NCBI GenBank assembly: GCA_036345935.2 | Contig: JADWOT020000006.1 | Location: 3,723,543 to 3,787,542 of the forward strand | DNA from: Taenia hydatigena | Lineage: Eukaryota > Platyhelminthes > Cestoda > Cyclophyllidea > Taeniidae | Length of the DNA: 64,000 nt | Direction of reading: 5' to 3' | In this document: one piece after another, positions 37,794-50,500 of the stretch | How the letters are laid out: the number at the start of each line of letters is the position of its first letter | Position numbering within the stretch: position 1 is the first letter of the stretch | Made by a program: the position numbers and the translations under genes | The notes under the pieces: generated by a model | The model's input: only the letters and a program-made list of their open reading frames with translations | What the model was told of the DNA's origin: nothing | The model's database searches: none

Positions 37794-39977
37794 ATGTTGA
37801 GTCGCTCAGCCATCATCGCTGCACAGTTGTTCACACCCACTCACTCCTGTCGTCACCTTCGGTCTATACCGACTGACAGGTTAAAGAGACTCATTGCCGA
37901 GGAGGGCAAGGACATGGGAAAGCGAATCGTACCGGGCAGAGACCGATGCAGTTCCTGGTGGTTGCCTCAGCCTCGCGATCCCTCCAAGAAAGTGGTTGGT
38001 TTGCACCCTGTGAAACCCCTCCCACACCTTCGGATCAGCATGGTCCGGGAGGGATGCAGGAACCGACCTTTTTACACCATTCAAGTACGATTTTCTTATC
38101 ATAGGACTTTGCCTTGTAGCCCATTATTTGTGCTGGTAACTTAGATACTTGTATTGTATTTCCTGTTACGTTTAACAGACCTCTTTTACAGCCTAGCTAT
38201 TCAACAAGACAATATTGAATGGCATCAACGAAAACATACTTATCCATGAGTCTTTTGTTACTACTGATAACTGTGTGATTGATGCCCTAAGTGGAATTGT
38301 GGGTACCATGGGCACGCATTATTTGACCTCACATGGGAAGCGTTAGCAGCAATGCTTAATCATCAACCGACGAATTTGTTAAGTTTCGCAAACGTGTTCG
38401 AATATGCATAGCTGAAGGCTATTAGACAAAACTACTATCAGTCCAAATTACTGCTTCTGCATATTTTGCGAAACAACTATGCGATTTCGTATGGTTTTCT
38501 TATTGTTTATGTGGCTTCTAAAGTCAGGTATCGAAAAGTTCTCAACATGATAGATTTGGTTGTCGATAAGCCTTTATGCTGCATCTCAAATGTAACACTC
38601 AAAAGACCTGGGTCCAAAGTGACTACAATCATTTTCGGTCACTCCCGAGTCGTGCGAGTTCTCTAAGGATGGAGCTTTGCTTGATATCGTAAGGTAGTCC
38701 TCAAGCAATTTGCCCTATCCTTAGTTTGATAACCCTTTCTGCTATTTCTATTTAAGCTGCTATATTGATCTCGTCACCTGGGGAGATAAAATGGGGAAGT
38801 ATCTCCTAATGGTTTGATTTTTTGTGGTTTTTATTCATGCTACAAAACCAATACCTGTGGTAGTATCTGATCATTGTGAATATTTATTTTGTATCTACGG
38901 AGGGTGCAGTTTCAGCCTTCTTGAGAACTCCTTTTTGATTTGACTACATTTATTAATGTAATTTCAAGTCACTGCGATTGCATCCCAAAGCCAGCGGTGC
39001 CCTTTCATCGATTGTGTCATATTCGAAGCCTTCATATTGCAACTGGACAGTGCAGACTTTGATTTAGGACTCGATTGTGTGTATTTTTAGTCAAATAGCC
39101 GACCCACCAAATGTGAACAGCGAAAAATCTGACATCTGCAACTTTTGTTCGTAACTTGTTCTCCCTTCCCTCTAACTTTAGAAGACAAACAGTGTTTCTG
39201 GACAAAAGTCGGTTCTCGATAACAGTGAGGGAGGCATGTCTTGGTTCTCATCATTTTATTGTAATTTCTGCTGTCAATAAAGTTTTTGGCTAGATTTACC
39301 CAAATATCATGCATGGTCGTCGGCGCTAGACCAAGGAAGGCATTAATTTCGCTTCAACCTGAGGTCTTGTATAAGACGCTAGATCAAAGTTTTTTTGGAT
39401 TTGCATCCTTCACGGACGGAAGACAGTGAATATTGCATTCCATTACACCCATTACACAGAGCTAAGTACGCTGACTTTTTGCTATTTTTCAGGCTTCTAC
39501 TTTACGATCATTTTCTTCCTCAATGTTCCCAACTGTTAGGTAAAATCAAGCCAGGCGCACAGACTGGACCAAGGCATAGAGCAGCTTGGCTGCTGGGACC
39601 CCTTCCCCAATCGTGAGCATGGGGAACAACTGGTAGGACTGAACGTGGAACGTATCCTCTATTGGATGGGTCAGGGTGCTCAACCTACGGAACGTGTTGC
39701 TGAACTCCTCGGACTTGCTGGCATTCTTCCCATTCACCCACATTCGCTGCTTATCGCGCACCGTACCAGACTCGCGGTGAAGAAGCTAGCAAAAGCAAGT
39801 GAATCACCTTCAGGGGAAGCAGTAACAGATGAGAAGGAGGAGAAGGATGGAAATGCTGAGGTGGAAGCGAAAGATGGAAGTGAGGGGAAGGAAGGGGACG
39901 AATCCAATCAAAGGGCGGACTCAGTTTGGCGGAAGAAGTGCTACGACGAGCGCTGGTGGCGGCACGGCCTGATGTAG
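37794..39977 (+). CDS. MRPS16: Mitochondrial ribosomal protein bS16m (MRPS16)
   Basis: Small-subunit mitoribosome protein imported into the matrix. Exon 1 is 37,794-38,084 and exon 2 is 39,540-39,977, joined in phase 0 across a 1,455 nt GT-AG intron, giving 242 aa. The bS16 core is clear: RISMVREGCRNRPFYTIQ across the junction to AHRLDQGIEQLGCWDPFPN, then GLNVERILYWMGQGAQPTE and LLGLAGILPIHP, matching human MRPS16 almost motif for motif. The N terminus is an Arg/Ser/Ala-rich, acid-free stretch of about 28 residues, consistent with a mitochondrial presequence. The protein is much longer than the human 137 aa form. About 75 residues precede the core, and about 60 follow it, including a Glu/Lys-rich linker (about 180-215) and a basic, Trp-rich end (SVWRKKCYDERWWRHGLM). 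A variant poly(A) signal ATTAAA lies near 40,078. Confidence 0.88.
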
Positions 39978-41795
39978 GATGCTCGAGATTACTTTTTATG
40001 AGTGTACATCTGTATCTTTTGTAAACAACAAATCATAATTTAAATTGACTGGACAACGGCAGGTTACGCGACGATGAATTAAAAGTAGAAGCGTTATGAT
40101 GTGCTGTATTGTGACAGACCAATGAGCTTTTATATGCAAAGTTAACGACGCGTTTTCCACAATTTCGTGCCTAATTAAGGTACAAGAGATACTCTAAATG
40201 CCCTTCAATTCAGTTTTTTTTGTTAAAAGCACTGAGGGAGGGAGTAGCGCAGATTAGTCAAGCTTGAAAGTGCATTTGCCCATTCGTTTGGCTGCCCTTG
40301 TAGGTCGGTGGTCGCACTTTCCACTTCGGGGTGATCACAGCGGTGTTTGTAATTTACACCGAAGGTGCGGGAAATAGTTACGTAGTTCTCACGGGAACAG
40401 TGTGTGCTACTTTTTCTAGATCAACTTTGATTTGCACAACTCATTTTGATGCGTCTCGGAACAAAATTAAGTCTGCAATTAGCTCCGAAGGATATGTTTA
40501 TTCTTCAATGGGATGAAGCATCGTTTTAGACCACTTTGGAGAAGGTTTTGGAGTGTCCAACCTCCAGTAAGAGCCTAGCAAAGTGTGGTCCCTACCCTCT
40601 TTGGCTCTGTATCGATTCAAGGGAAAGGAGGATTTGATCTGACAAACCCGTGGAAACATGAAGGTCCTTATTTTCGTGGGAAAACGATTTTTCGGGTGGG
40701 ATTTGTACAGAATCTGGGGGATTTCGTTGTTAAAGATTAGTGAACTTTGTCCGTCATATGTGGATGATAGCATTCGTGGTGTCAAGATAGTCGTAGAAAT
40801 GCATTGTGAAGAAGAGGAATGCACTCTGCAACTTCTGCATTCTTCGCCGTGCAAGCTACTTCGAATTACTTGTAACTTGTCATTTGAAGGTCCGTTTGCA
40901 TTGTTGAGGTTTTAAGGTCAGTAGTCTTTTGTAACTATGCAAAGAGCAGTGCACCATCCACCGCATACTCAGTAATCTCAAAATGAAACAAGCAAAGTAG
41001 TGCTTAAAAGTCTATATTTTGAAAAGAAACATTCTAGTAATCAGTAAGAGAGACTAGAGTGAGAGAATGTGTAGTCTTTAGCCACCTAAGACCTAAATGG
41101 GCTCAGAGAAGTGTGCGGAACTTCGGCATGTGGTTACGCTCGTCTCTAAAATGGGAGAAGGCAGTCATATAAGTCAAAGCAAGGTATGTATCATAGAGGT
41201 TGATCCTAGTGGTATGACAAAAAAATCCCCCATTTAGTTGTGCTACTTAAATTTATGTAAGTACATACAGGACAGCACGAAACTACTTTCAGGAAAGGTA
41301 TTGACAGAATGCGGATCTGGATACTCCGTGAGAACTTTTGATCGGTACAATACATTATATCTTGCTTCTATCTGCTATCCCTTTCGTTTTCTTCTCTCCA
41401 TTTGAAACGAGTTTTGTAAAAGTTAAGACGCCTCACCGGGTGCATAGAGTAGTTGGTGACACCTTGTTAGGCGCCTAATTTAACCCCAAACACAGCGCCT
41501 ACTTTGATTCGTTCAAATCGACTAAGCATTATCAATGTGCTTACACAGTTCCTAAAGTTTTATCACTGGGTCACGACTTTTAATAACCAAGGTTCCCAAC
41601 GTGGATCAAATAGACAGTGTCACTCGTCACACATACCGCAACCTTTAGATTATCATCATAGAATCCCGCTGAAAGCATATAGCTTAAAACCACTAAACAC
41701 TTCGAAAATGGATCATCGCCGTCGAAACCAGGAATAGGTGCCAGTTTCGTTCATGTAAATGGGAAATTTCTTTTAACAGACATAGAATAAGTTTA
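39978..41795. other. Intergenic, converging 3' ends
   Basis: This region lies between the + strand bS16m gene and the minus-strand Ig-repeat gene. I searched the minus strand for further exons of the Ig gene, in particular EGF-like or laminin-G sequence, and found none. ATTAAA on the minus strand near 41,577-41,582 could serve as its poly(A) signal. Confidence 0.45.
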
Positions 41796-44514
41796 CTAGC
41801 AAAAATTCATATAACTCACAATAAGGACTGTTTCAAATTGGTCAGGCTTCACGGTTACACGAATCGCTGTTGTTGCCTGGCCGTGTTCATTCGTTCGGGT
41901 GCAAGTGTACGTTCCCGAATGCGACTCCAGCAGTTGGCCCCGAGGGATGCTAAGAACAGGATGATTCGGATGATTACCAAGCCAAAAGCATAAACCTTCT
42001 GACATTGCACTGGGGCAATTTACGAAAAAATATCCATCAAAGCTAATTTTGTCATTTGGATGCTACCGAAATTTTATAAGACAGATGTTAACTGCCCACA
42101 CAGGGAGCATGAGGTGTGAACCTACATGAAGACGTTGGTTCGATCGTGCTGGAAGTAACTGCCGATGGTGAGAGGATCCTTGCCTTCAGGCGGTGCATCA
42201 CCACTGGGTTTGAAGGACCACTCAACCTCAACCTGTGGTGAGGCCGAACGGTCAGTGCATTGCAACATTAACTCATCGTTCACTGTAAATGTCTGCTGAT
42301 CCTTAGCCGATGGTGCAGGACCAGCTAAAATAAAGCGCATGAAGTGAGTGTTTGGTTATCTTCCAATTCAAAGGGGCTCGAGTTAGTAAGATTCACGCAC
42401 CAATACGACGAAGTTCAAGTACACGAGTCTTGATCACATGGTAATCATAATCCTGCAGATCGTGACTGACACGGCATCGGTACTGACCCTCATCCTGGTA
42501 CTCCGTTGAGTCGGCAACAAAGAAGAGCTTGTCTGAAGGTGGACTCATCATCTCCCAGTCATCAAACTCCTTGTCGTACTACAGACGTACAAACTTGAGA
42601 TCAGAATTCTGCTTACTTTCAATTGAATTTATTGGGAAAAAAACCGCACTTACCTTTTCCCACACCGATTGAACTTCACCTGCGGAAAATTCGGGCTTGC
42701 ATGACACGAGGTAATCACTACCGGCGTCATATATGTCCCTTGCAGGGTCGCTTGTCAGTTCTTGGTGCTCTGGTTTTTCACGCACCAATTGGATCGACTT
42801 CAATTCGGGAGTTCCTGAAAGTTAAAAATCAATTATTTCACTCGTTTTGAATAATCAATTCTAGTGCTTGCAACTCTACACGGCAAAGTCCTACAGGATT
42901 CTAACCAATCTAGGCTCCATTTGACCACTTACGGTGAACATTAACAGCGAAGCCCCTTGACACAACAAAGTAGGTTTCATTGTACTGAGCTATGCAATGA
43001 AGCTGGTAGGACGTTGAAAGTTGATCAGGGTCAGAAACAAGGAGACCGTCCAGGACAAGATCCTTGGCATTCACTCCCTCAACTGTGGTGGCCAGTTTAC
43101 CTGACTCAATACTCGCGTCCCAGCCCTGTTGCGGACGCTTGATCTCCCACCTGTAGCTGAGAGGATCCACCCGACCACCGTGGATTTCGTCTACATGAAA
43201 TGAGTGATTAACAAAGCGTGGGAAGGATGATCCTGCTAGCTGTGTTTCAATGAATTGAATTTTTTAAAGGAGGATCAAGCGATACTCAAGATTGGACCAA
43301 TCGGTACGTCCCGTTTATCCATTCATTCAATCATGCAAGATGCGAGTTTTGAAAATCAACCTCAACTGGGTTGCAGCAAGTCGATCACCTTACCCTCCAG
43401 TATTGATAAATGAGCACACTTACCTTCAACGTAGCATGACAGCGTTGTCTTGGAGTTCTCTAATGCATACACGGCTGTGCGCGAGTTCTCATCGAATACT
43501 TGGACACGAATTCGCTCCTTCACACCTGAAAAGAAATCAAAAAATTGATATGTCGTACATAATATCTCATTTGCCCGCGATTCATTCCTCATGTTACCAA
43601 GGCCACTAGTATGCCTGCCTCCCTCCATGCAGCGGTTTGATGCGATTTTTTTTTTAGGCAGAATGTGATCCCTCTCACTAACTTTTAAAAGAAGGCTTCT
43701 ATCTGAGGCATCACAGCAGATGGGCTATTAAAACGTCAACCGCTCGGTAATAAACGAGTCTGCTCCATCCGGGAATAACTGGCATCAAGTTTCTCCGCTA
43801 GAAAACTTAGCAAAAAGACGCCTAGAAGATCTAACTTTCTGATATCAAGGTAACCTGATCAAATAACAATTGTATTTGTCACAACATCACTTACGGTTAA
43901 TGAAAACAGTCTGCTTCGCCAGTGTCTTATCGCCATCCATAGCATGGCATTGGAATTCAGCAATATCGTCACGGAAGTCATAGAGATCTGAGGAGATACG
44001 AATGCCACGATCGTCGATCTCACTGATGAGCAGGGTCTCCAGTTTGCCTGGATCGACACGATAAAGTTCGGCTGGAATTGGAACATCACCGGGTATCTCT
44101 GGACGTCGATAATACCACGAGAGCTGCGGAATCGGTGTACCACTCTCCGACAAACGCGGAGTAACACCCTCTGCAAACTCGACCACACAGTCCAACTAAA
44201 ATAAACAAATATCTTGAGGAGTCTTCATGAACGGACAAAGTCTGTGTTACTTATGAATAAGATTCTGCATCACTTGAGAAGCTCATTCTGTGATTTCTAT
44301 TTGAATGGCAGTTTCATGAGGAATTGAAACCGCGTAGCCTAGACTTGTCGCTTGCTTTTATTTAATTAATAAAAATGATGAGTTTAGAGCCTCGACCAAA
44401 TGATAGAACAACGCACCTCAAGTGGGAGATGAGGTCGCGCCATCACGATGTCACCCTCCTTGTTGGGATAGACAGTGCTGGTACTCGACTTTATTTTCAG
44501 GGTGAATCCATATT
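41796..44514 (-). repeat. C-terminal block of four ordinary Ig domains (27-30)
   Basis: Exons: 44,417-44,514 + 43,895-44,195 (LDCVVEF, LSWYYRRPE, AEFQCHAMDG); 43,424-43,525 + 42,933-43,190 (LSCYVEG, YRWEIKR, LHCIAQY); 42,654-42,814 + 42,401-42,578 (YLVSCKPEF, DEGQYRCRVSHD); 42,126-42,324 + 41,820-41,949 (LMLQCTDR, VEWSFKPSG, SHSGTYTCTRTNEHGQ). These look like standard I-set domains, and the intron phases change to 0 and 2 here, unlike the uniform phase-1 array upstream. The frame can read on past 41,820 to a TAG at 41,796-41,798, or splice at a good GTGAGT donor (41,814-41,819) to an unidentified exon. Confidence 0.75.
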
Positions 44515-47500
44515 CTAAAAATCCAGACGTCAACATATTAGTTCATTCAATCGCCTCAAAAGTAGAACGAGCCGTTTTACCAAGACTTCTCTTATGGGAA
44601 ACAGAAATGTAATTGATCGTACCCTGTTCATCGGGGATACCACTGGGACCATCAGTTGTGCCGACTTCTCCTTCACTTGGTGACTTGAAAATGAACCAGG
44701 GCGACTCGTAGTAGTGAGGACCCGCACCACCCTCATGCTCCACAGCCACGCGCGAGCGGCCACGCACGCCGTCGGCTATCGCAGAGGGTTGGATGACGGA
44801 GAGTTGGAGACTGCCATCTGCACCCTTCTCGAAGCTCTTCGCAATCAGTGAAGGCGCCACCGGATAGCCTTTGCGGTCAACAAACATCCACGAGTAGCCG
44901 CTCACTTTTGCATCAGCTCCCGAGGCATCTGAACGAGGTAATTCACAACACACTGATCGAAAATCTGTTTCTTGAGAGAATTCAAACGATCCTAGTAGGA
45001 TGATAGCTGTTCACATAGGATCTCTAGATCTGTTCCACGCTAGTGTTGTAAAGCTGTGCGCATCACCAATACGCTGGGAGACAAATCTATTACGCCCTAC
45101 TTCTTCAAGCATAGGCGACACGTTCGCAGAATTGCCAACAATCTTCGCCTATTGCAATGTAAAATTGTTCGATAACGCTTCACAAAAGGTTTAAATCGAA
45201 ATGTCGTGAGCGGTCACTGCACGACCGAACGGCACACGATGTGAATGGATGCTTGTGGAGCCTCCCAACTGAAGGGTTATTAAAATGACACTACTTATGC
45301 TACTAGCCTCCAGGCCTTTTAACCACAAACAATAGACCTCCCTCCAGACTCGTAAATCCTTTAACTTTTTCAGAAGGGACTTAGGGGCTACGAATGAGTA
45401 ACAATTTGCTAATGAATAGGTCAAGTAGCTGGCGTCCCGAGGACTCCCCAAAAATAAGGATGCCAGGATAATGGGATGAAGGTTACCTTTGGCGACAGCT
45501 CTCAGCTTCACATTTTCACCGGGATTCACAACAAGGTCACCATTTTCATCCAACCCTTCAACCGTTACAGTGACCAACTTCCCAGTTGCTAAAATAAATG
45601 AATTCAAGAGTTCAGGATTTGAAAAGTACTATCAACCACGCATATACACCTCCAAGAAACTGCATACAAGTTTACTGCACAAAAGTCTAGCGTATTGAAA
45701 ATATGTAAGACTCACGATCCATTGCAGAATCATCGGGCCATGTATCAGCCTCGGAGAGGACAGGTATGGGATTGGATTTGTAGCGTTTGCGCAGGGTGAT
45801 GACCTCCTCTCCCTCACCTTTCTTGACCTCAACCAAAGCGGTCATTCGTACCAGTGCCTGCTGTCCACCCGGCTGCAGATTGGTCATGGTAAGCTTGCCT
45901 GATTTCGCGTCCATCGTGACATAGTCGGCCAAGTCGCCACTGTGAGTTGGGAGACCGTTGGGATGTACCACCTCCCAGCCGTAACCCACTAACGCGGGTT
46001 CTGTATCCTCCGTTAAAACTTTTCCCGTAGCTGCTTCTAGAAAGAAACGCTCCTGTCTAATCAAACTGTATTTTTCAAGGCTAGTGACCAGTGTCTAAGT
46101 AACGTCAGTGAAAAGCAGGAATTGATGGAAATAAGCACCGACAAGATAAGAGTTAATCTCACAAACAAACGTTGCTCAAAGCTCACCAGTAGCTGAAACA
46201 GTGATTTCGCCTTTGCCCACAGTGGGAACAACAAATTGGTCCTTGTCATTCAGCCCGGTGATTGTGAGTAGGACATCGTTATCATCAGCTGGATTCAAAA
46301 AAGCTCAGTAAATGAAAGTAATTTTAAGACTAGGGAAGCGATGTAAAAGAGAGTGAAATTAAACGAAAATCAGCCTTAAATGCGTAACAGTTTGTTCAAT
46401 AATTCCTATTGTAGACAAATAGTAGAGAGGAAAGCAGAGGGGATTACCTTCATCAAAAGGAATTTCCTTAAATGGTTTTGCTCCCTCCTCCGGAACGTAT
46501 TCACTGTCAGGGGAGAGGAAGAAGTAGGGTGATGTGTAGTTCCATTTTCGGCCCTCTTCAGGCTTACTGTATGTCACGACAGCGCGTCCGCGCACGGGCT
46601 GCGGAAGTCGCACGTCGTAGGCGTTGTATGAGCCCTCAGACTTTAGCTCTTCTCCACCAGCAGCGAATTCGCCCAAACTTATCGGCCGCATTCCGCTCAC
46701 ATCTGTCCACTCCCAGCCGATTTTCAAGTCTTTTGACGCCACTGTATCGCCAGTTTTTGCGTCTTGAAAAGAATTTGGGTAAGGTTTAAAGGGAAGTTAA
46801 TGAGTGAAGAATTTTCAGCTAGTTATTGAGCTTAATTACCTGTCACTGTTGCTACCATTTCTACATCTTCTCCTGGACGAACGAGGAAGTCTTCATCTCC
46901 ACCAACATTGGTTACACTAACCGTAAGTTCTGCAACAAAAAACACCCAATACATATTTTTCCCCTGGTTGTTGAAAAAACATATCACGAAGCATACCGGG
47001 CCTGTCAAGGGCTGAAGGTTCGCCAGCACCTTTACCATTCGGATGGATAATGAATGTATCCGATCGGTAACGCTGCAGTCCCGACAAACCGGTCACTCGT
47101 TTTACTCCCGCAACACACCAGCCATAAATGGGCTCCAGAGCGCCACCCTCACCAACTGTGTACGAGACCTTGGTCAAGGTCAATGTGTCTCCCTCAGCTC
47201 GAATTGATGCTAAACGTTCTGGAGGTAACTCGTGACCTTCAGCATTCACTAATCGCCACCCGTAAAACACCGACTTCTCAGGAAGTGGAATCTTCGATTT
47301 AGAATCTGAAATTAAGCGAAAAGTCATGGATTCACACCAATGTACACAAATTTAACTATTTTATAATTGATAAACTCACTCATCGCAGTGCATGTTAGAG
47401 TTGCATCATCACCACTGTACACAACCTTTCCTCCATCGGCGTCCAGTGGTGAAACAACTACAGTGACAGCATTGTCACTCTCTATAAAGTATGCCGAAAA

Positions 47501-50500
47501 AAACAGGCTTGTAAAATTCTTCTCAGATCTCTTCACTATCTACTTTTTGTTAAAGACAGGTACCGTAGTATCCAGGAATGTCATCAACAGTAACAACGCT
47601 TCCAGGAGCCCTCTTGCCGCCGATTGAAATGGGGAAGTAGGCGGAGTGGTAGCGCTGACCATTTAGGCTGACAGTGCAGCGACCATGGAGAGACTTTCCA
47701 GCGGTAGAGAGAAGACCCTCCAAATGCAGGCGACTGGCTGCACTGGAGTCTGGCGGGTCCACACCCTGAGATGTTTGGGTCATGGTCACTTGGCCAGATG
47801 CCAGATGGTTGAAGCTCAACTACATTTTCGACAAGGACAGTGATAAAAAAAATAAAATGATGTTAGTGCAAGTAACACATACCTCGCTATGGTTATTTAA
47901 AGTCATGATAAGCTTATCACATTTGGGTGGAGGATGACATGACCTACCTCTTCTCCAGTCTTCTTATCGCGGAGTTCCCAACCAAAGCGTAGCGATATTT
48001 TGTCATCTGAACTGCCCACCTTCAGCTGCTGCTGAGTTTTTGTGTCTAGGAGGAAAAGTGCTCGAAAGTGCCGCAATTAACTCGTTGTATTATTTTAAAT
48101 AGAAGAGAAAAGATGAGCCGCAATAACATTTGAGTTTCCAGGACATAAATCTGGCTAATAATGGGAGCCACAAATGAGATGAGTGAATAGGAGCTATCAA
48201 AATCGACAGAATGTTTTTCTTTTCATAAAAAGTAGCAGTGCTATTCCAACCGAAGCTGGTGAACACCAACTCACCAAGTGCCACACAAGTCAGCGTTGCA
48301 TCCGCGCCAACGTTGCGTTCGAATTCTCCATCACGACTTAAGTCGTGAATGACCACAACAGCGGCGTCTTTGGGTTCTGTAATAAGGAAATGGTTAGAAC
48401 ACTCCTAAAAAATAGTTTTTGGCGCTACTAAAAACGCACCAGGTCCAGGAAGCCATGTGTCAGGAAGCCCCTTCTCCTTGTCTTCTTCAGGTGCCTCTGG
48501 CTCTTCCAAATCAACCGAAGGCTTTGGTAAAATATGGATGGCAAAGACGTCGGATTTTACTACTGGTACATCGAGAGTGTCGCCGCCTTCAGCGGAGACA
48601 ATACACTGACCACGCAGACCGCCCGAGTACTTAGCAGTTTTACGTAGTCCAGTCAGGATCAACTTGGATCCATCAAACTCCACACTGTCAGCGAGACGAG
48701 ACAGCTCGAATGGTTGGTTGTCTGGACCCGTGGCCAAATTCCAACCCACAGAGATGCCCTCAACAATGGGAGCGCCTATCCACTTGTCTGATGGACAAAA
48801 AATATTCGGCATGACATCAGTAATGATACCGCTAATCGCGCTGAGATTAAAAAACATACCCGTCACTACGCAGTCAAGGGTTCTGTTATTTCCATCGACG
48901 TCAGTAAGAGCTCCCGAAGGTGAGATCCCATGCACTTCAACCTTTAAGTTCGACATATCTAAAACGCAGAATCAAAGCGATTAACAAGCCCCAATTCAGC
49001 AAATTTTGAACTATTGGAGTTGTTATGGCCCTCATAATGCATAGGAGACTAGATGGAATGCAAATAATTGGCACTATAACGTGAAAATGTTACCACCTTT
49101 CAGTTCCGTAGGCACAAATTCGCCTTCTTTCAGGGTGACCTGGAACTTGACAACGGGTGAGGCATGGAAAGGAAGCTTCTTTTTCGGTTCGCCTTCCTGT
49201 GGAACGTCTTTGGACGGCAGGGTGGCAAGACAACGCGCCCTTGCAAATTTGCTCGATTCTTTCAGTCCATAAAGCTGCAGCTCTCCGTCTACAGCGCGAA
49301 CCCGTTCTGCTAGTCTGTTGGTGGTCAATGGTTGGTTATCTATAGTTCGGAGGTCCCAAGTAAACCGTGCACTTTCGATGGGTAGACCAGTGGTCATATC
49401 TAATGCCAATGAAGGAAAATTTGGAGAAGTTGCGAGGCTTCTGATGGACGTGATAATCAAGCAGTGAAGAAAAGAGAACCAGCTTACCGATTGCTGAACA
49501 CCTGAGTGTTCTGTCTTCACCAACATTTGCTATTACAGTGTCGTATCCGTCGAGACCGAGCACACGAATGGAAACATCCGGATCTGAATTGAAAACATTG
49601 GCCCACTCAAAATGAAGTCGCCTATAATTGCCGGTAAGAGTGGAGCACTGCTGGCAAATGGGACATTTGGGACGATCAGATATGCCGCTTACTTCTACAA
49701 TTCCGTAATCATCTAGTGTACCTACTGCACGCCTTCTACCCCTGTGAAATCGCTGTCGTAACCTCACCTGTGATGATATATCCATCCGGAGTCGTAGAGT
49801 CAAAGGCTTCACCTGAAGTGAAGAAAGGTGAATAGTAGGTTTTGCTGACAGGCGCGCCTCCTTCAGGTTGTTCAGTCACAGTGACACTACAGCGTGCCCT
49901 TGTCCATTTAGTTGAGGTGCCAAGGCCTTGGAGCTGGAGCATAGCGAACTGTGGATTACTGGGATCTGTGGATTGTATTGTCTTTGCAGCCACATCTCCC
50001 GCTACACTATCCAGCGGCTCCAGCCGACCATTGATCTCGAATTCCCACGCATATCGAGCTTCTTCAGGAGAAATTGGCTCGTCTGTTTTCACGTCTATGG
50101 TGGAAAGTCGGAAGGCGAAAATTTTTACATATTCCATCAATTTTTTCCCAATGAAGATCGAAAATTAAAAAATCCTCATTATGAGGAATGTGTTACCACC
50201 CTTACCGATAAATGCGCATTCAACTCAGGAACAACAATTCTTATATAAATTTAAAATAAAAATAAAATTTTGAACTTTGACGGACTTGGTATAAGGCACG
50301 AGCACGATGTTAATACCTATCACCCGTTCAATATTCAAAGCAGATATTGTCACAGCCACCCATTTGCGTAAAAAGTGACACAAATTAACTCACACTTAGC
50401 AGAACAGTAGAATTTGCCATCGCCGCCCTTAGAACCCGTAAACACATTGTCAGCGATGTCTCCAGACACTTCAACGACCACCTCCTCACCTTCTAAAGAG

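Noticed and set aside
40658..40915. 85-codon + strand frame between bS16m and the Ig gene
   Set aside because: No homology and no splice context; an opposing 118-codon frame overlaps it, typical of chance ORFs.
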